Below are positions 43,481 to 51,896 of a DNA stretch of 56,784 nucleotides, piece by piece (the first letter of the stretch is position 1; each line of letters opens with the position of its first letter). Source of the DNA: Caldilineaceae bacterium (GTDB taxonomy: Bacteria; Chloroflexota; Anaerolineae; Caldilineales; Caldilineaceae); NCBI GenBank assembly GCA_023384455.1, contig JAHDWH010000008.1, positions 1 to 56,784 of the forward strand. The letters are read 5' to 3'. Made by a program: the position numbers and the translations under genes. The notes below the pieces were generated by a model, which was given only the letters and a program-made list of their open reading frames with translations, did not search any database and was not told the origin of the DNA.

Positions 43481-44301
43481 GAATGAGACTGAACTTTTCA
43501 CAAGCGCTGATGCGGGGCATCACCGTCGGTCTGGCGCTGCTGATCCTTCTGGCGAGCCGTCTGCCAGCCCAGGCCGACACGATCGCACTGTCTGAGACAG
43601 TGCAGGCGGGCGAGACAGCCGTCTTTACCCTCGAAATTCACAACGAGACGACGGCCAGCCACACCTACACGCCCACGCTGAGCGGATTGCCCGACGGTCT
43701 GACGATTTCATTCAGCCAGGGCGGGCCGGTTATGGACAAAATTGTGATTCCCGCCCAGAGCGCCGAGCAGATTGTGGCCCGGGTGGAGACGGCTCGGGAG
43801 ACACCCGTAGGGAGTTACAACGGCCAGTTCGTCGCCACCCGGGATGACGGCACTGCCCTGACAATTCCGCTGGATTTGGTCGTGGCCAATACCTACGCGG
43901 TGCAGATCGCCAGCCAGACCCTCAATCTATCGGTCTTCAGCGGGCAGGAGTTCACCTTTGACCTGACCGCTGTGAACAGCGGCGCGGCCCCGTTGACCCA
44001 CGTGGCTCTACAGATGCAGACGCCGGCCAAGTGGATTGTGCAGACCGATCCGGCCCAGGTCGATTCTCTGGCAGCCGGGGCGAGCACCGCCTTTCACGCC
44101 AAAGTGCTGGTTCCGCCCTCCCAGATGGCTATCGACCAGCCGGTGAAGTTGACCGTAAGCAGCGATCAGGTCAGCAGCGCCGACGGTACTGTAATCGTCC
44201 GGGTGCAGAAGAGTCCCAACTTTCTCTACGGTGCGGGGCTGATCATCGCCCTGGCCGTCGCTGGTGTCTTTCTCTACTTCCGCCGTCAGGGACGGCGATA
44301 G
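43477..44301 (+). CDS. Exported NEW3-like Ig-fold protein
   Basis: A 274-residue protein. A signal peptide ends near PAQA (about residue 32). Two Ig-like repeats of the NEW3/alpha-galactosidase-associated type follow, one around 35-130 and one around 140-240 (each begins with a T-L-E-I-x-N or T-F-D-L-T-A-V-N-S-G strand). A C-terminal membrane helix is present (YGAGLIIALAVAGVFLYF), ending in a basic tail. It would stand on the outer face, anchored in the membrane. It is translated with permease 1 through an ATGA overlap and lies between the two permease genes, so it is probably part of the exporter. Confidence 0.8.
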   Translation: MRMRLNFSQALMRGITVGLALLILLASRLPAQADTIALSETVQAGETAVFTLEIHNETTASHTYTPTLSGLPDGLTISFSQGGPVMDKIVIPAQSAEQIVARVETARETPVGSYNGQFVATRDDGTALTIPLDLVVANTYAVQIASQTLNLSVFSGQEFTFDLTAVNSGAAPLTHVALQMQTPAKWIVQTDPAQVDSLAAGASTAFHAKVLVPPSQMAIDQPVKLTVSSDQVSSADGTVIVRVQKSPNFLYGAGLIIALAVAGVFLYFRRQGRR

Positions 44302-44314
44302 CGTAAAAAGAAGG

Positions 44315-44390
44315 ACACGGATCGACACGGATAAGGCGGGTTTGCACGGCTTCAATCTGCGAAAATCTGCGTCATCTGCGCAATCTGCGT
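44315..44390 (+). repeat. ACACGGAT / ATCTGCG spacer repeats
   Basis: ACACGGAT occurs at 44315-44322 and 44325-44332, then ATCTGCG four times between 44355 and 44390, in the 113-bp spacer before permease 2. The units recall the ATCCGTGT family. Confidence 0.5.
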
Positions 44391-44414
44391 TCCTATTTTG
44401 AAAAGGAGTTTCCA

Positions 44415-45458
44415 ATGTCTACAAGTGTGAGTGTTTCTCTACCGCCGATTGTAACACCGGGCCCATCGGCTACACCGACAATCTATCCCGCGCCCAAAGC
44501 CCGCACGATTCTGACGACAATTGCCCGCAAAGAGATCAGCGACGCCCTGCGCAACCGGCTCTTTCTCCTGGCGCTGGTGATGCTGGTAGCCCTGAGCCTG
44601 GTGGCTGTGGGGCTGGGCGCGACGACCGTCCACACCCGGCTGGCCGAATATCAGCAGTCGGTGGACCTGCTCAAGAGTCTGGGCAAGACAGATATTCCGC
44701 CTATGCCCACCTTCAACCCACTGGCTGTCTCCAAGACATTCATCAACTATCTGGCTATGCTGGGCGCGCTGATGGCGATGATTCTGGGCTTTACGACCAT
44801 CGACAAAGAGCGCCGGGCTGGTTCGCTGTCGCTGATTCTCTCCCGTCCGGTCTATCGGGACCAGTTGCTGACGGGCAAAGTGTTGGGCAACGCTGGCCTG
44901 ATGCTCGCCCTGACCCTGGCCGTGGGTGCGGCGACAATCGTCGCCCTGGCCGTCATCGGTGGGGTCGGGCTGGGCGGCGACGCGGTGATGAAAGTAACGC
45001 TGACAATGGGAATGTCCTGGCTCTATATGCTGACATTCTTTCTGCTGGCGATGTTCTTCGCCCTGTGGATGCCCAACAGCAACCAGGCGCTGCTGCTGAC
45101 GGTGATTATCTGGCTGGTCTTCGCCTTTATCTTCCCCCAGATCGGCGACACAATGGACCTGGACAACCAGCTACCCGGCGGTTTCTTCGCCAGTATGGGC
45201 ATGAGCAAAGCCCAGGCCACGACAGCTCTGCAAAAGTTCCACCTCTACGAAGTGATACGCGACGGCGTGGAGGAACTATCCCCCACCAAACATTACGAAC
45301 GCATCAGCTTTGCTCTGCTGGGCGTCAAAACTGAATTCGCCAAGAATAGTTGGCTGGAGGTGCTGCAACTCAAAATCGTCAATCTCATCGGACTGCTCGT
45401 GCCCATCGTTCTCCTGCTCAGTGCTTCGTTTATGGTCTATCTACGCCAAGAAACATAG
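44415..45458 (+). CDS. ABC-2-type transporter permease 2
   Basis: A 347-residue paralogue of permease 1 with a Pro/Thr-rich N-terminal extension of about 30 residues. The loop GFTTIDKERRAGSLSLILSRPVYRDQLLTGKVLGNAG is shared. Six helices are predicted. AAAAGGAG lies 7 bases before the start. It follows the NEW3-like gene by 113 bp with repeat sequence between. Confidence 0.88.
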   Translation: MSTSVSVSLPPIVTPGPSATPTIYPAPKARTILTTIARKEISDALRNRLFLLALVMLVALSLVAVGLGATTVHTRLAEYQQSVDLLKSLGKTDIPPMPTFNPLAVSKTFINYLAMLGALMAMILGFTTIDKERRAGSLSLILSRPVYRDQLLTGKVLGNAGLMLALTLAVGAATIVALAVIGGVGLGGDAVMKVTLTMGMSWLYMLTFFLLAMFFALWMPNSNQALLLTVIIWLVFAFIFPQIGDTMDLDNQLPGGFFASMGMSKAQATTALQKFHLYEVIRDGVEELSPTKHYERISFALLGVKTEFAKNSWLEVLQLKIVNLIGLLVPIVLLLSASFMVYLRQET

Positions 45459-45581
45459 ACGACGGCAGACTGCAGACCGCAGACGGCGGACAAAAGAACG
45501 CAACAGTACGTCCGTCGTCCTCAGTCACCTGTATTCCTCTATTTCGTATTTCGTATCCATCAACCATTTGGAGTCAACACA

Positions 45582-46304
45582 ATGTCTAAGCACCTTCTCA
45601 CCCTTGTCGCTATTTTGCTCACCAGTGTACTCGCCCTGAGCGCCTGCGGCGGCGGCAAGCCGACGGCGACGCCAGCCCCAGCGGCTGCACAACCGGCTGC
45701 TCCGACAGTTCAACCAGCAGCCCCAGCGACTACCAACACCAAACTCACAATAACCGCTGCTGACAGCGACGGTGACGGCATCCCCAACGACGCCGAAAAA
45801 GTGTTGGGCACAGACCCCAACAATGCCGACAGCGATGGTGACGGGCAGAACGACCTGGCCGATGCCAAACCGCTCTTTGCCGACAACCCGATTAGCGAAA
45901 GCAGCACAACCGTCGGATTCACGATCGACGCTATCGCTGTGGAAAACAATGTGGACGCCAGCGGCGCGGGCGTGGCGGACCATCTGGAAATGAAGGTGTC
46001 CAACTCCACCCAGAAGGAGATCAGCAGCTTTGATATCTACTACACCTTCACCGATGCAGTAACTGGCGACAAGCAAGCTTACTACCGCAAGCTGGACAGT
46101 TTCAGTCTGAAAGCGGGCGAAAGCAAGTCCTTGCACCTGGACAACGACGCGGCCGCCGACCATTTCTCGGTCAATCCAAACAGCGTCTTCTACGCCAATC
46201 CCAATGCCCTGAAGGTAGAAGTCACACTGCACGCTGCGGGCTATGCACCCCAGACGACCAGCATCGACAAAGATCCCATCGGCAAAGAAGCTGGGGGCGA
46301 TTGA
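45582..46304 (+). CDS. Lipoprotein with calcium-binding-type repeats
   Basis: A 240-residue lipoprotein. The lipobox LALSAC places the modified Cys at 22. A low-complexity Ala/Pro/Thr linker follows, then two Asp-rich loops DSDGDGIPNDAE and DSDGDGQNDLAD of the thrombospondin type 3/EF-hand-like kind that bind calcium. The rest (about 105-235) is a beta-rich domain with no family I recognise. It is probably a surface part of the neighbouring exporter. A strong hairpin lies 20 bases after the stop. Confidence 0.85.
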   Translation: MSKHLLTLVAILLTSVLALSACGGGKPTATPAPAAAQPAAPTVQPAAPATTNTKLTITAADSDGDGIPNDAEKVLGTDPNNADSDGDGQNDLADAKPLFADNPISESSTTVGFTIDAIAVENNVDASGAGVADHLEMKVSNSTQKEISSFDIYYTFTDAVTGDKQAYYRKLDSFSLKAGESKSLHLDNDAAADHFSVNPNSVFYANPNALKVEVTLHAAGYAPQTTSIDKDPIGKEAGGD

Positions 46305-46324
46305 GGCTAAAAATACGAAACACC

Positions 46325-46360
46325 CCCAAACGGGCGAGATTCCCTTCTCGTCCGTTTGGG
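46325..46360 (+). terminator. Strong hairpin after the lipoprotein gene
   Basis: CCCAAACGGGCGAGA (46325-46339) pairs with TCTCGTCCGTTTGGG (46346-46360), with one G-T pair and a 6-base loop. No T run follows, so it may end or stabilise the exporter mRNA. Confidence 0.6.
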
Positions 46361-46409
46361 ATATCTACCCTTCCGATGTACTCTACTACACAAACGAAAG
46401 CGTACGACG

Positions 46410-47213
46410 ATGAACAGGCTGCTGAATCGGGTTCCGGAGATTACAATCTTCTTCTGGATTATCAAGATTTTGGCGACGACCGTAGGTGAAACTGCGGCCG
46501 ATTTTCTAGCAGTCAACCTGAATTTAGGGCTGACTGGCACGTCCGTTGTCATGGGTGGTCTGTTGATTGCCGTGCTTCTGGTCCAGTTCTTGAAGATCAA
46601 GCGCTATGAACCGGCCAGCTATTGGGCCGCGGTGGTGCTGATGAGCATTGTGGGCACACTGATTACCGACTATTTGGTCGATGGGGTGGGCATTGCGCTC
46701 ACTACCACCACCATCGCCTTTAGCCTGGCGTTGATTGCGGTCTTTGTGAGCTGGTATCTGAGCGAAAAGACGCTCTCCGTTCACAAGATTTTCACAGCCA
46801 AGCGGGAATTCTTCTACTGGGCCGCGATTCTCTTCACCTTCGCCCTCGGCACAGCCGCAGGCGATCTGGTGGCGGAGAGTCTGGATGTGGGATACGCTTT
46901 CTCCGCGCTGATCTTCGCCGGGCTGATCGGGCTGATAGCCCTCGTCTATTATGTCGTCAAGATAGACGCTGTGCGCTTCCTGAAGATGGATGCGGTGCTC
47001 TCCTTCTGGCTCGCCTATATCCTAACCCGACCACTGGGCGCATCTATCGGCGATCTGCTCTCCCAGCCGGTGGATGCGGGCGGCCTGGGGCTGGGAACCG
47101 TCGCTACCAGTGGGATTTTCCTGCTGGCAATCCTCGCTCTGGTCATCTACCTGAGTGCGCAGCAGCGCAAGCAGACTATGTCCGCCAAACGTGTGGGAGC
47201 GTTGCCTGCATAG
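46410..47213 (+). CDS. COG4705-family membrane protein
   Basis: A 267-residue integral membrane protein with eight hydrophobic segments in a twofold pattern. The motif KILATTVGETAADFL recurs in shorter form as LGTAAGDLVAESL and RPLGASIGDLL, each with small residues and an Asp/Glu, which suggests a transport path. This fits the uncharacterised COG4705 membrane-anchored proteins. It lies between the lipoprotein and the second two-component system. Confidence 0.8.
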   Translation: MNRLLNRVPEITIFFWIIKILATTVGETAADFLAVNLNLGLTGTSVVMGGLLIAVLLVQFLKIKRYEPASYWAAVVLMSIVGTLITDYLVDGVGIALTTTTIAFSLALIAVFVSWYLSEKTLSVHKIFTAKREFFYWAAILFTFALGTAAGDLVAESLDVGYAFSALIFAGLIGLIALVYYVVKIDAVRFLKMDAVLSFWLAYILTRPLGASIGDLLSQPVDAGGLGLGTVATSGIFLLAILALVIYLSAQQRKQTMSAKRVGALPA

Positions 47214-47231
47214 CGCAACCCTTTTGAAGTC

Positions 47232-47263
47232 CGGTAGGGGTACGGTACAGAGTGCCCCTACCG
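47232..47263 (+). terminator. Hairpin between COG4705 and regulator genes
   Basis: CGGTAGGGG (47232-47240) pairs with CCCCTACCG (47255-47263) around a 14-base loop containing GTACGGTAC. It may end the upstream transcript or act as an attenuator for the regulator gene, which begins 40 bases later. Confidence 0.45.
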
Positions 47264-47303
47264 AATGGTCATTTTGTCGATTGAAAACGGAAGAAGTGTG
47301 TCA

Positions 47304-47981
47304 ATGCGCATTCTGGTTGTCGAAGACGAGACGCGTATGCAAGCCCTGCTGCGCCAGGCCCTGGAAGAAGAAAGTTACGCGGTGGATAGTGTGGAAAACG
47401 GGCGCGATGTCTTCGATTGGGTCAGCGTCTATGACTACGATCTTATCCTTCTGGACGTGATGCTGCCCGGCATGGACGGGTTTGCCGTCTGCAAGACCCT
47501 GCGCCAGCAGCAAATCGATACACCGGTTCTGATGCTCACGGCCCGGTATACGGTGGACAACCGTGTGGAAGGGCTGGATAGCGGTGCCGACGATTATCTG
47601 GTCAAACCCTTCGCTGTGGAAGAGTTGCTGGCCCGGGTGCGGGCGCTTACCCGTCGCCAGTTGTCCCATCGCAGCCCAGACCTGGCGGTGGGCGATCTGA
47701 CCCTCGACACCCTGAACCGGCGCGTAACACGCGATGGAGCGCAGATCGAACTCTCGGCCAAGGAGTATATGCTGCTGGAAACATTGCTGCGTCACCCTAA
47801 CCAGACCCTCAGCCGGGATCAGATTATCAACCATGTGTGGGATGCCGACTACGACGCCCAATCCAAAATCATCGAGGTCTACATTCACAACCTGCGTCGC
47901 AAGCTGGGAGACGACGACAACAGTCTGATCCAGACCGTTCGCGGTCTAGGCTATCGCGTCAACGGTGACAAGCGTGATTAA
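47304..47981 (+). CDS. OmpR-family response regulator
   Basis: A 225-residue regulator with Asp51 in LILLDVMLPG, Lys in YLVKPFAVEELLARV, and a winged-helix domain (ELSAKEYMLLETLLRHP, VYIHNLRRKLGD, TVRGLGYRV). It resembles the regulator at 37638-38318 closely in layout. The start at 47304 has a GGAAG about 11 bases upstream. Its stop overlaps the kinase gene by 17 bases. Confidence 0.95.
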   Translation: MRILVVEDETRMQALLRQALEEESYAVDSVENGRDVFDWVSVYDYDLILLDVMLPGMDGFAVCKTLRQQQIDTPVLMLTARYTVDNRVEGLDSGADDYLVKPFAVEELLARVRALTRRQLSHRSPDLAVGDLTLDTLNRRVTRDGAQIELSAKEYMLLETLLRHPNQTLSRDQIINHVWDADYDAQSKIIEVYIHNLRRKLGDDDNSLIQTVRGLGYRVNGDKRD

Positions 47982-49350
47982 GTCTCTGCGCGTACAATTG
48001 GTTCTGTGGACGGTCGTCCTGGAGGCATTTCTCCTGATAGCCTTCGGGGTCACCCTTGTACTCATTCTGCGCAATGTGCAAAGCAGCGGGATCGATGAAA
48101 GCCTGCGTCTGGGCGCTTCGCAACTCAACGCCGCGGTGGATGTTCGGGGAGATGTCTACGACATCCCGGCCCAGGATGCCGCGGTCTTGCAGGCGGAAGG
48201 CATCTTCGCCTGGGTACTCACGCCCGTCGGCGCTGTGGCAGGAAACGTTGGGATCGCGGCCGCCAATCCTTTACCCCAACCGCCGCCGCCGTTGGGCGCT
48301 ATGCGCAACACGTCCCTCTCCAACGGGGAACCGGTACGCCTCTACACCGCGCCTCTGCAAGAAGGGGGCGCTGTGCTGGGTATGCTTGTGCTGGGTACGC
48401 CGTTGAGCGCAACACGGCGTCTGCAACAACAGTTTGTCTACGGCTTACTCATTCTGATTCCGGCGATCCTTGCCCTGTCGGCTGGGGGTGGGCTGTTCCT
48501 AGCCAACCGCGCCCTGACACCCATCAGCAAAATCACACGAATGGCCCAACAGGTGAGCGCCGAAGATATCAGTACACGCCTCCATCTGGACCTACCCGAC
48601 GACGAAATCGGACGTCTGGCCCGCACCTTAGACGCTATGCTCGACCGGCTGGACGACGCCTTCCGCCGCGAGCAGCAGCTCACCGCCGATGTCTCCCACG
48701 AATTGCGCACGCCGCTTGGCCTGCTCAAAACACAACTGAGTCTGGCCCGCTCCAAACCGCGTGATGCGGAGACCCTCCTGAAGATGATGACAGATATGGA
48801 GGGTGACGTAGACCGGCTCACTCGCATCGTGGAGCAAACCCTACTGCTAACCCAAATTGAGAATCGTGGCATTACTGCACCCAAACTGGTGCATCTGGAC
48901 GAAGTGCTGAGCAGTGTGCTGGAACAGGTGGCCCGGCCCGCGGCCAGCAAACAGATTCACATCCACTCCGATCTGACTGCTCAGCACGACTGGCAAACGG
49001 AGGGGGATGCAGCGTTGCTGGAACAGGCGTTCAGCAATCTCGTCCACAACGCAATTACGTACACCCCATCGGGTGGCTCGGTACTGGTGCGGGCGCGCGC
49101 CAGTTGGCAGGGGATCATCATTTCGGTGGAGGACACGGGTGAGGGCATCGGCCAGGAGCATTTGCCCTATATCTTCAATCGCTACTACCGCGTAGACAGC
49201 GCCCGGGCACGCACGAGCGGAGGATTTGGCTTGGGGTTGGCTATCGTCCAGAGCATTATCAAGGCCCACCACGGCAGTATATCCGTATCCAGCGTCAAAG
49301 GAGAGGGCACTGTTTTTACGGTGATTTTACCGCGTCAACTGGCCCACTGA
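47965..49350 (+). CDS. Sensor histidine kinase
   Basis: A 461-residue kinase. Two membrane helices at about 13-35 and 158-180 enclose a 120-residue sensor domain with a Pro-rich loop (around 101-110). HAMP is at about 180-235, phospho-acceptor His245 in DVSHELRTPLG, and the ATPase domain has NLVHNAITYTP, DTGEGIG and GGFGLGLAI. The start is GTG at 47965, with a second GTG at 47974 equally possible. It is paired with the overlapping regulator and is likely to sense at the membrane near the exporter. Confidence 0.94.
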   Translation: MTSVIKSLRVQLVLWTVVLEAFLLIAFGVTLVLILRNVQSSGIDESLRLGASQLNAAVDVRGDVYDIPAQDAAVLQAEGIFAWVLTPVGAVAGNVGIAAANPLPQPPPPLGAMRNTSLSNGEPVRLYTAPLQEGGAVLGMLVLGTPLSATRRLQQQFVYGLLILIPAILALSAGGGLFLANRALTPISKITRMAQQVSAEDISTRLHLDLPDDEIGRLARTLDAMLDRLDDAFRREQQLTADVSHELRTPLGLLKTQLSLARSKPRDAETLLKMMTDMEGDVDRLTRIVEQTLLLTQIENRGITAPKLVHLDEVLSSVLEQVARPAASKQIHIHSDLTAQHDWQTEGDAALLEQAFSNLVHNAITYTPSGGSVLVRARASWQGIIISVEDTGEGIGQEHLPYIFNRYYRVDSARARTSGGFGLGLAIVQSIIKAHHGSISVSSVKGEGTVFTVILPRQLAH

Positions 49351-49536
49351 GACATTCGGCCAGACCGAGCCGCTCCCTGGGCTGCCTGCATATGAGCCGG
49401 ATTGCGCAAATATGTCTGGTGAGAACGCCCGGTAATCATTCAAATGGGTCATTCCTCAGTGGGACAGGACGGCCGATTGGTTTTGTTTTACAACGGAGAA
49501 TTCACAATTGGTGATTGAGGTAAACCATCCGTTCCG

Positions 49537-49845
49537 TTACTCACTTTTGAATGTACGCAGGAAGTTGACGACCTCCCAGCGCTGCTGTTCGCTGAGAACC
49601 TCTCCCCAGGGGGGCATGGCCGAGTTGGGCACGCCATTGGTGATAAACCAGAAAAGCCCGCCGTCACTTAATACTTGTACGTGCTCTGCGCTGAAGTCAG
49701 CCGGCTTGGGGTTCAGGGCAGCCGCGCCCGGCCCATCGCCTTTGCCTTCGTTGCCGTGACAGACCGCACAGTATTGAGTATAAGTTGCTGCGCCCGCGGC
49801 AATTGAATCCCAAATTAGAAGAGCTGGAGGGAGGGATACGCCTGT
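49537..49845 (-). pseudogene. Cytochrome c domain remnant
   Basis: The minus strand reads in one frame IAAGAATYTQYCAVCHGNEG, then KGDGPGAAALNPKPADFSA and later MPPWGEVLSEQQRWEVVNF to a TAA at 49537-49539. This is a class I cytochrome c domain with CAVCH (49756-49770) and Met ligand. Upstream an in-frame TAA is found at 49846-49848, and no start codon, ribosome site or signal peptide occurs between it and the haem motif, so the gene lacks its 5' end. The rest of 49351-50060 shows nothing I can identify. Confidence 0.6.
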
Positions 49846-50060
49846 TTACAGACCGTTTGACAGCGCCCATACGGGGAGGGAAAGTCCCAAGGGGGCGCAG
49901 TCGCAAGTTTACGGCTTTCGGTGAAACGCACTCCCAGGGAGAGTATCCCTGTGCAAAAATTATGTAGTGAATGCGTCACGTCTTAGCTGTAACGAATTGT
50001 TGTAAAATTGCCCGCACGCAGAGACCACAAAGCAATTCCACTTCCATCCGAGGACCTATC

Positions 50061-51593
50061 GTGAAACCCAATATCCTCTTTATTTCCACGGACCAGCACC
50101 ACTACCAGGCTCTGGGAATGGTCAATCCCCAGGTGCAGACGCCCAATCTGGACCGGCTGGCCGCAGCGGGCACCCGCTTTGAGCGGGCCTATTGCCCCAA
50201 CCCCACCTGCTCGCCCACACGGGCCAGCCTCATCACCGGGCTGTATCCCTCCTCCCATGGCTGCTGGGCCATCGGCGTAAAGCTGGCGGAAGATGTACCG
50301 ACAGTGGGTGACATCTTCCAGGCCAACGGCTACGACGCCACACTGATCGGCAAAGCCCACTTCCAACCCCTGGCCAGCGCACCGGGCAGCGAATCCATCG
50401 AACGTCAGCCTCTCCTGCGGGATTTGGACTTCTGGCGGGATTTTCAGGGTCCCTGGTACGGATTCAACCACATCGAAACCGGGCGGATGCACGCCAACGA
50501 ATCCCACGCCGGGCAGCACTACGCCATTTGGATGGAGGAGCAGGGACTGACCAACTGGCGGGACTATTTTGTGGATTGGCCCCACCGGGCCGACGACAAG
50601 TACGCGGGCCCCTGGTATATGCGGGACGCGCTGACCTGGGATTTGCCAGAAGAGTTTCACCACACCCGCTGGGTGGCCGAGCGCTCCATCGCCAATATGC
50701 AGCGCTGTGTGGACGCGGGCACACCTTTCTTCCAGTGGGCCAGCTTCTTCGATCCCCACCCACCCTACGTGCTGCCAGAGCCGTGGGCGTCGATGTACGA
50801 TCCGGCGACCCTCGACCTGCCCAGCCATACGCCGGGTGAGTTCGACGGGATGCCCCCCCACTTTGCCCGCACCCAGCAGGTCGCCCCGGACTTTTCCGAC
50901 TATCAGGAACCAGGCGGTCAGAGCGTCCACGGCTTCCATTCCCATCTGCACACAGAGGAGGAGATGCGCCGCAGCCTGGCTTGCTACTACGGGATGATCA
51001 GTTTCATCGACCAGGAGATCGGGCGGATGCTGGACTATCTGGAAGCCAGCGGGCTGGCGGAGAATACACTGATCGTCTTCACGACGGATCACGGCCACTT
51101 TCTGGGCCAGCACGGGCTGATCGCCAAAGGACCGTTCCACTACGAAGATGTGATCCGCGTGCCGATGATTGTCTCCTGGCCGGGGCACGTCCCCGCCGGG
51201 GAGGTCTCTCAATCCCTGCAAAGTCTGGTGGACTATCCCCAGAGCTTCCTGGCCGCGGCGGGTATCGACGCGCCGGGTGCGATGCAGGGGGTGAATCAGT
51301 GGCCCGTCTGGACCGGGGAAAGTGAAGCGGCCCGGCAATGGGCCCTGGTGGAAAACCGCCACAACCCCACGACCGTTGATCTGCGCACCCTCATCACCGA
51401 GCGCTACAAAGTCACCGTCTATCGGGACGCGCCCTACGGCGAACTCTTCGATCTGCGCGAGGACCCGGCTGAGCTCCGCAATCGTTGGGACGATCCAGCC
51501 TATGCCGCGATTAAGGGCGATCTCCTGCTGCGCTTTGTCCAGGCTGAAATCCAGCGGGAGGGAACCCGTATGCCGCGCATTGCCGGTGCGTAA
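50061..51593 (+). CDS. Sulfatase
   Basis: A 510-residue type I sulfatase. Cys50 in C-S-P-T-R-A-S-L-I-T-G is the residue converted to formylglycine by a formylglycine-generating enzyme. Metal ligands include the Asp of STDQHH and DH in TTDHGHFLGQHG. Members cleave sulfate esters, or phosphonate esters, from sugars and other compounds. No signal peptide is seen, so the enzyme should be cytoplasmic. The start is GTG at 50061 with GAGG upstream. No sulfatase-maturation gene is present in the window. Confidence 0.92.
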   Translation: MKPNILFISTDQHHYQALGMVNPQVQTPNLDRLAAAGTRFERAYCPNPTCSPTRASLITGLYPSSHGCWAIGVKLAEDVPTVGDIFQANGYDATLIGKAHFQPLASAPGSESIERQPLLRDLDFWRDFQGPWYGFNHIETGRMHANESHAGQHYAIWMEEQGLTNWRDYFVDWPHRADDKYAGPWYMRDALTWDLPEEFHHTRWVAERSIANMQRCVDAGTPFFQWASFFDPHPPYVLPEPWASMYDPATLDLPSHTPGEFDGMPPHFARTQQVAPDFSDYQEPGGQSVHGFHSHLHTEEEMRRSLACYYGMISFIDQEIGRMLDYLEASGLAENTLIVFTTDHGHFLGQHGLIAKGPFHYEDVIRVPMIVSWPGHVPAGEVSQSLQSLVDYPQSFLAAAGIDAPGAMQGVNQWPVWTGESEAARQWALVENRHNPTTVDLRTLITERYKVTVYRDAPYGELFDLREDPAELRNRWDDPAYAAIKGDLLLRFVQAEIQREGTRMPRIAGA

Positions 51594-51602
51594 AAGCAGA
51601 AG

Positions 51603-51792
51603 TTAGGCCACGAATTGTACGAATTGTACAATTCGTGTAACTACTCAGCCAACGACAGAAATAACCACTGAATACACAGAATACACGGAAGTTCTCCGCT
51701 TCTTTCAGTTTGTTCCGTGTGTTCCGTGTGTTCCGTGGTTAATAAGCAGAGGATGCCTGAGTAGTTACCAATTCGTGCAATTCGTGGCCTAA
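51603..51792. repeat. 50-bp palindrome split by the MITE
   Basis: Without the MITE and one copy of its target repeat, 51603-51792 is a 50-bp palindrome with 25-base arms and one mismatch, built from CACGAATTG-type units and starting TTAGGCC. It lies 10 bases after the sulfatase stop, so it is a likely terminator or REP-like hairpin. The stretch 51594-51896 contains only this palindrome, the MITE and about 100 bases of spacer. Confidence 0.8.
51637..51768. mobile_element. 132-bp MITE, copy 2
   Basis: Reverse-orientation copy of the element at 20865-20996, identical over all 132 bases as read by eye. It is flanked by its own target duplication CAATTCGT (51629-51636 and 51769-51776). Different duplications at two sites with identical element sequences show transposition rather than segmental duplication, and recent movement. 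Confidence 0.9.
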
Positions 51793-51896
51793 ACCCTCTG
51801 ACTTTTCCCGGTTCTTCTCCCCAACTGGCAGAAATGGCCGGAACGCGCTATACTCCTCCGTAGCGATCTATCCAACCAGCCATATAGCCGAACCCT

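Noticed and set aside
49351-50060. Possible tRNA or structured RNA near 49850-49960
   Set aside because: Some short stems can be drawn but no cloverleaf or recognised consensus appears.
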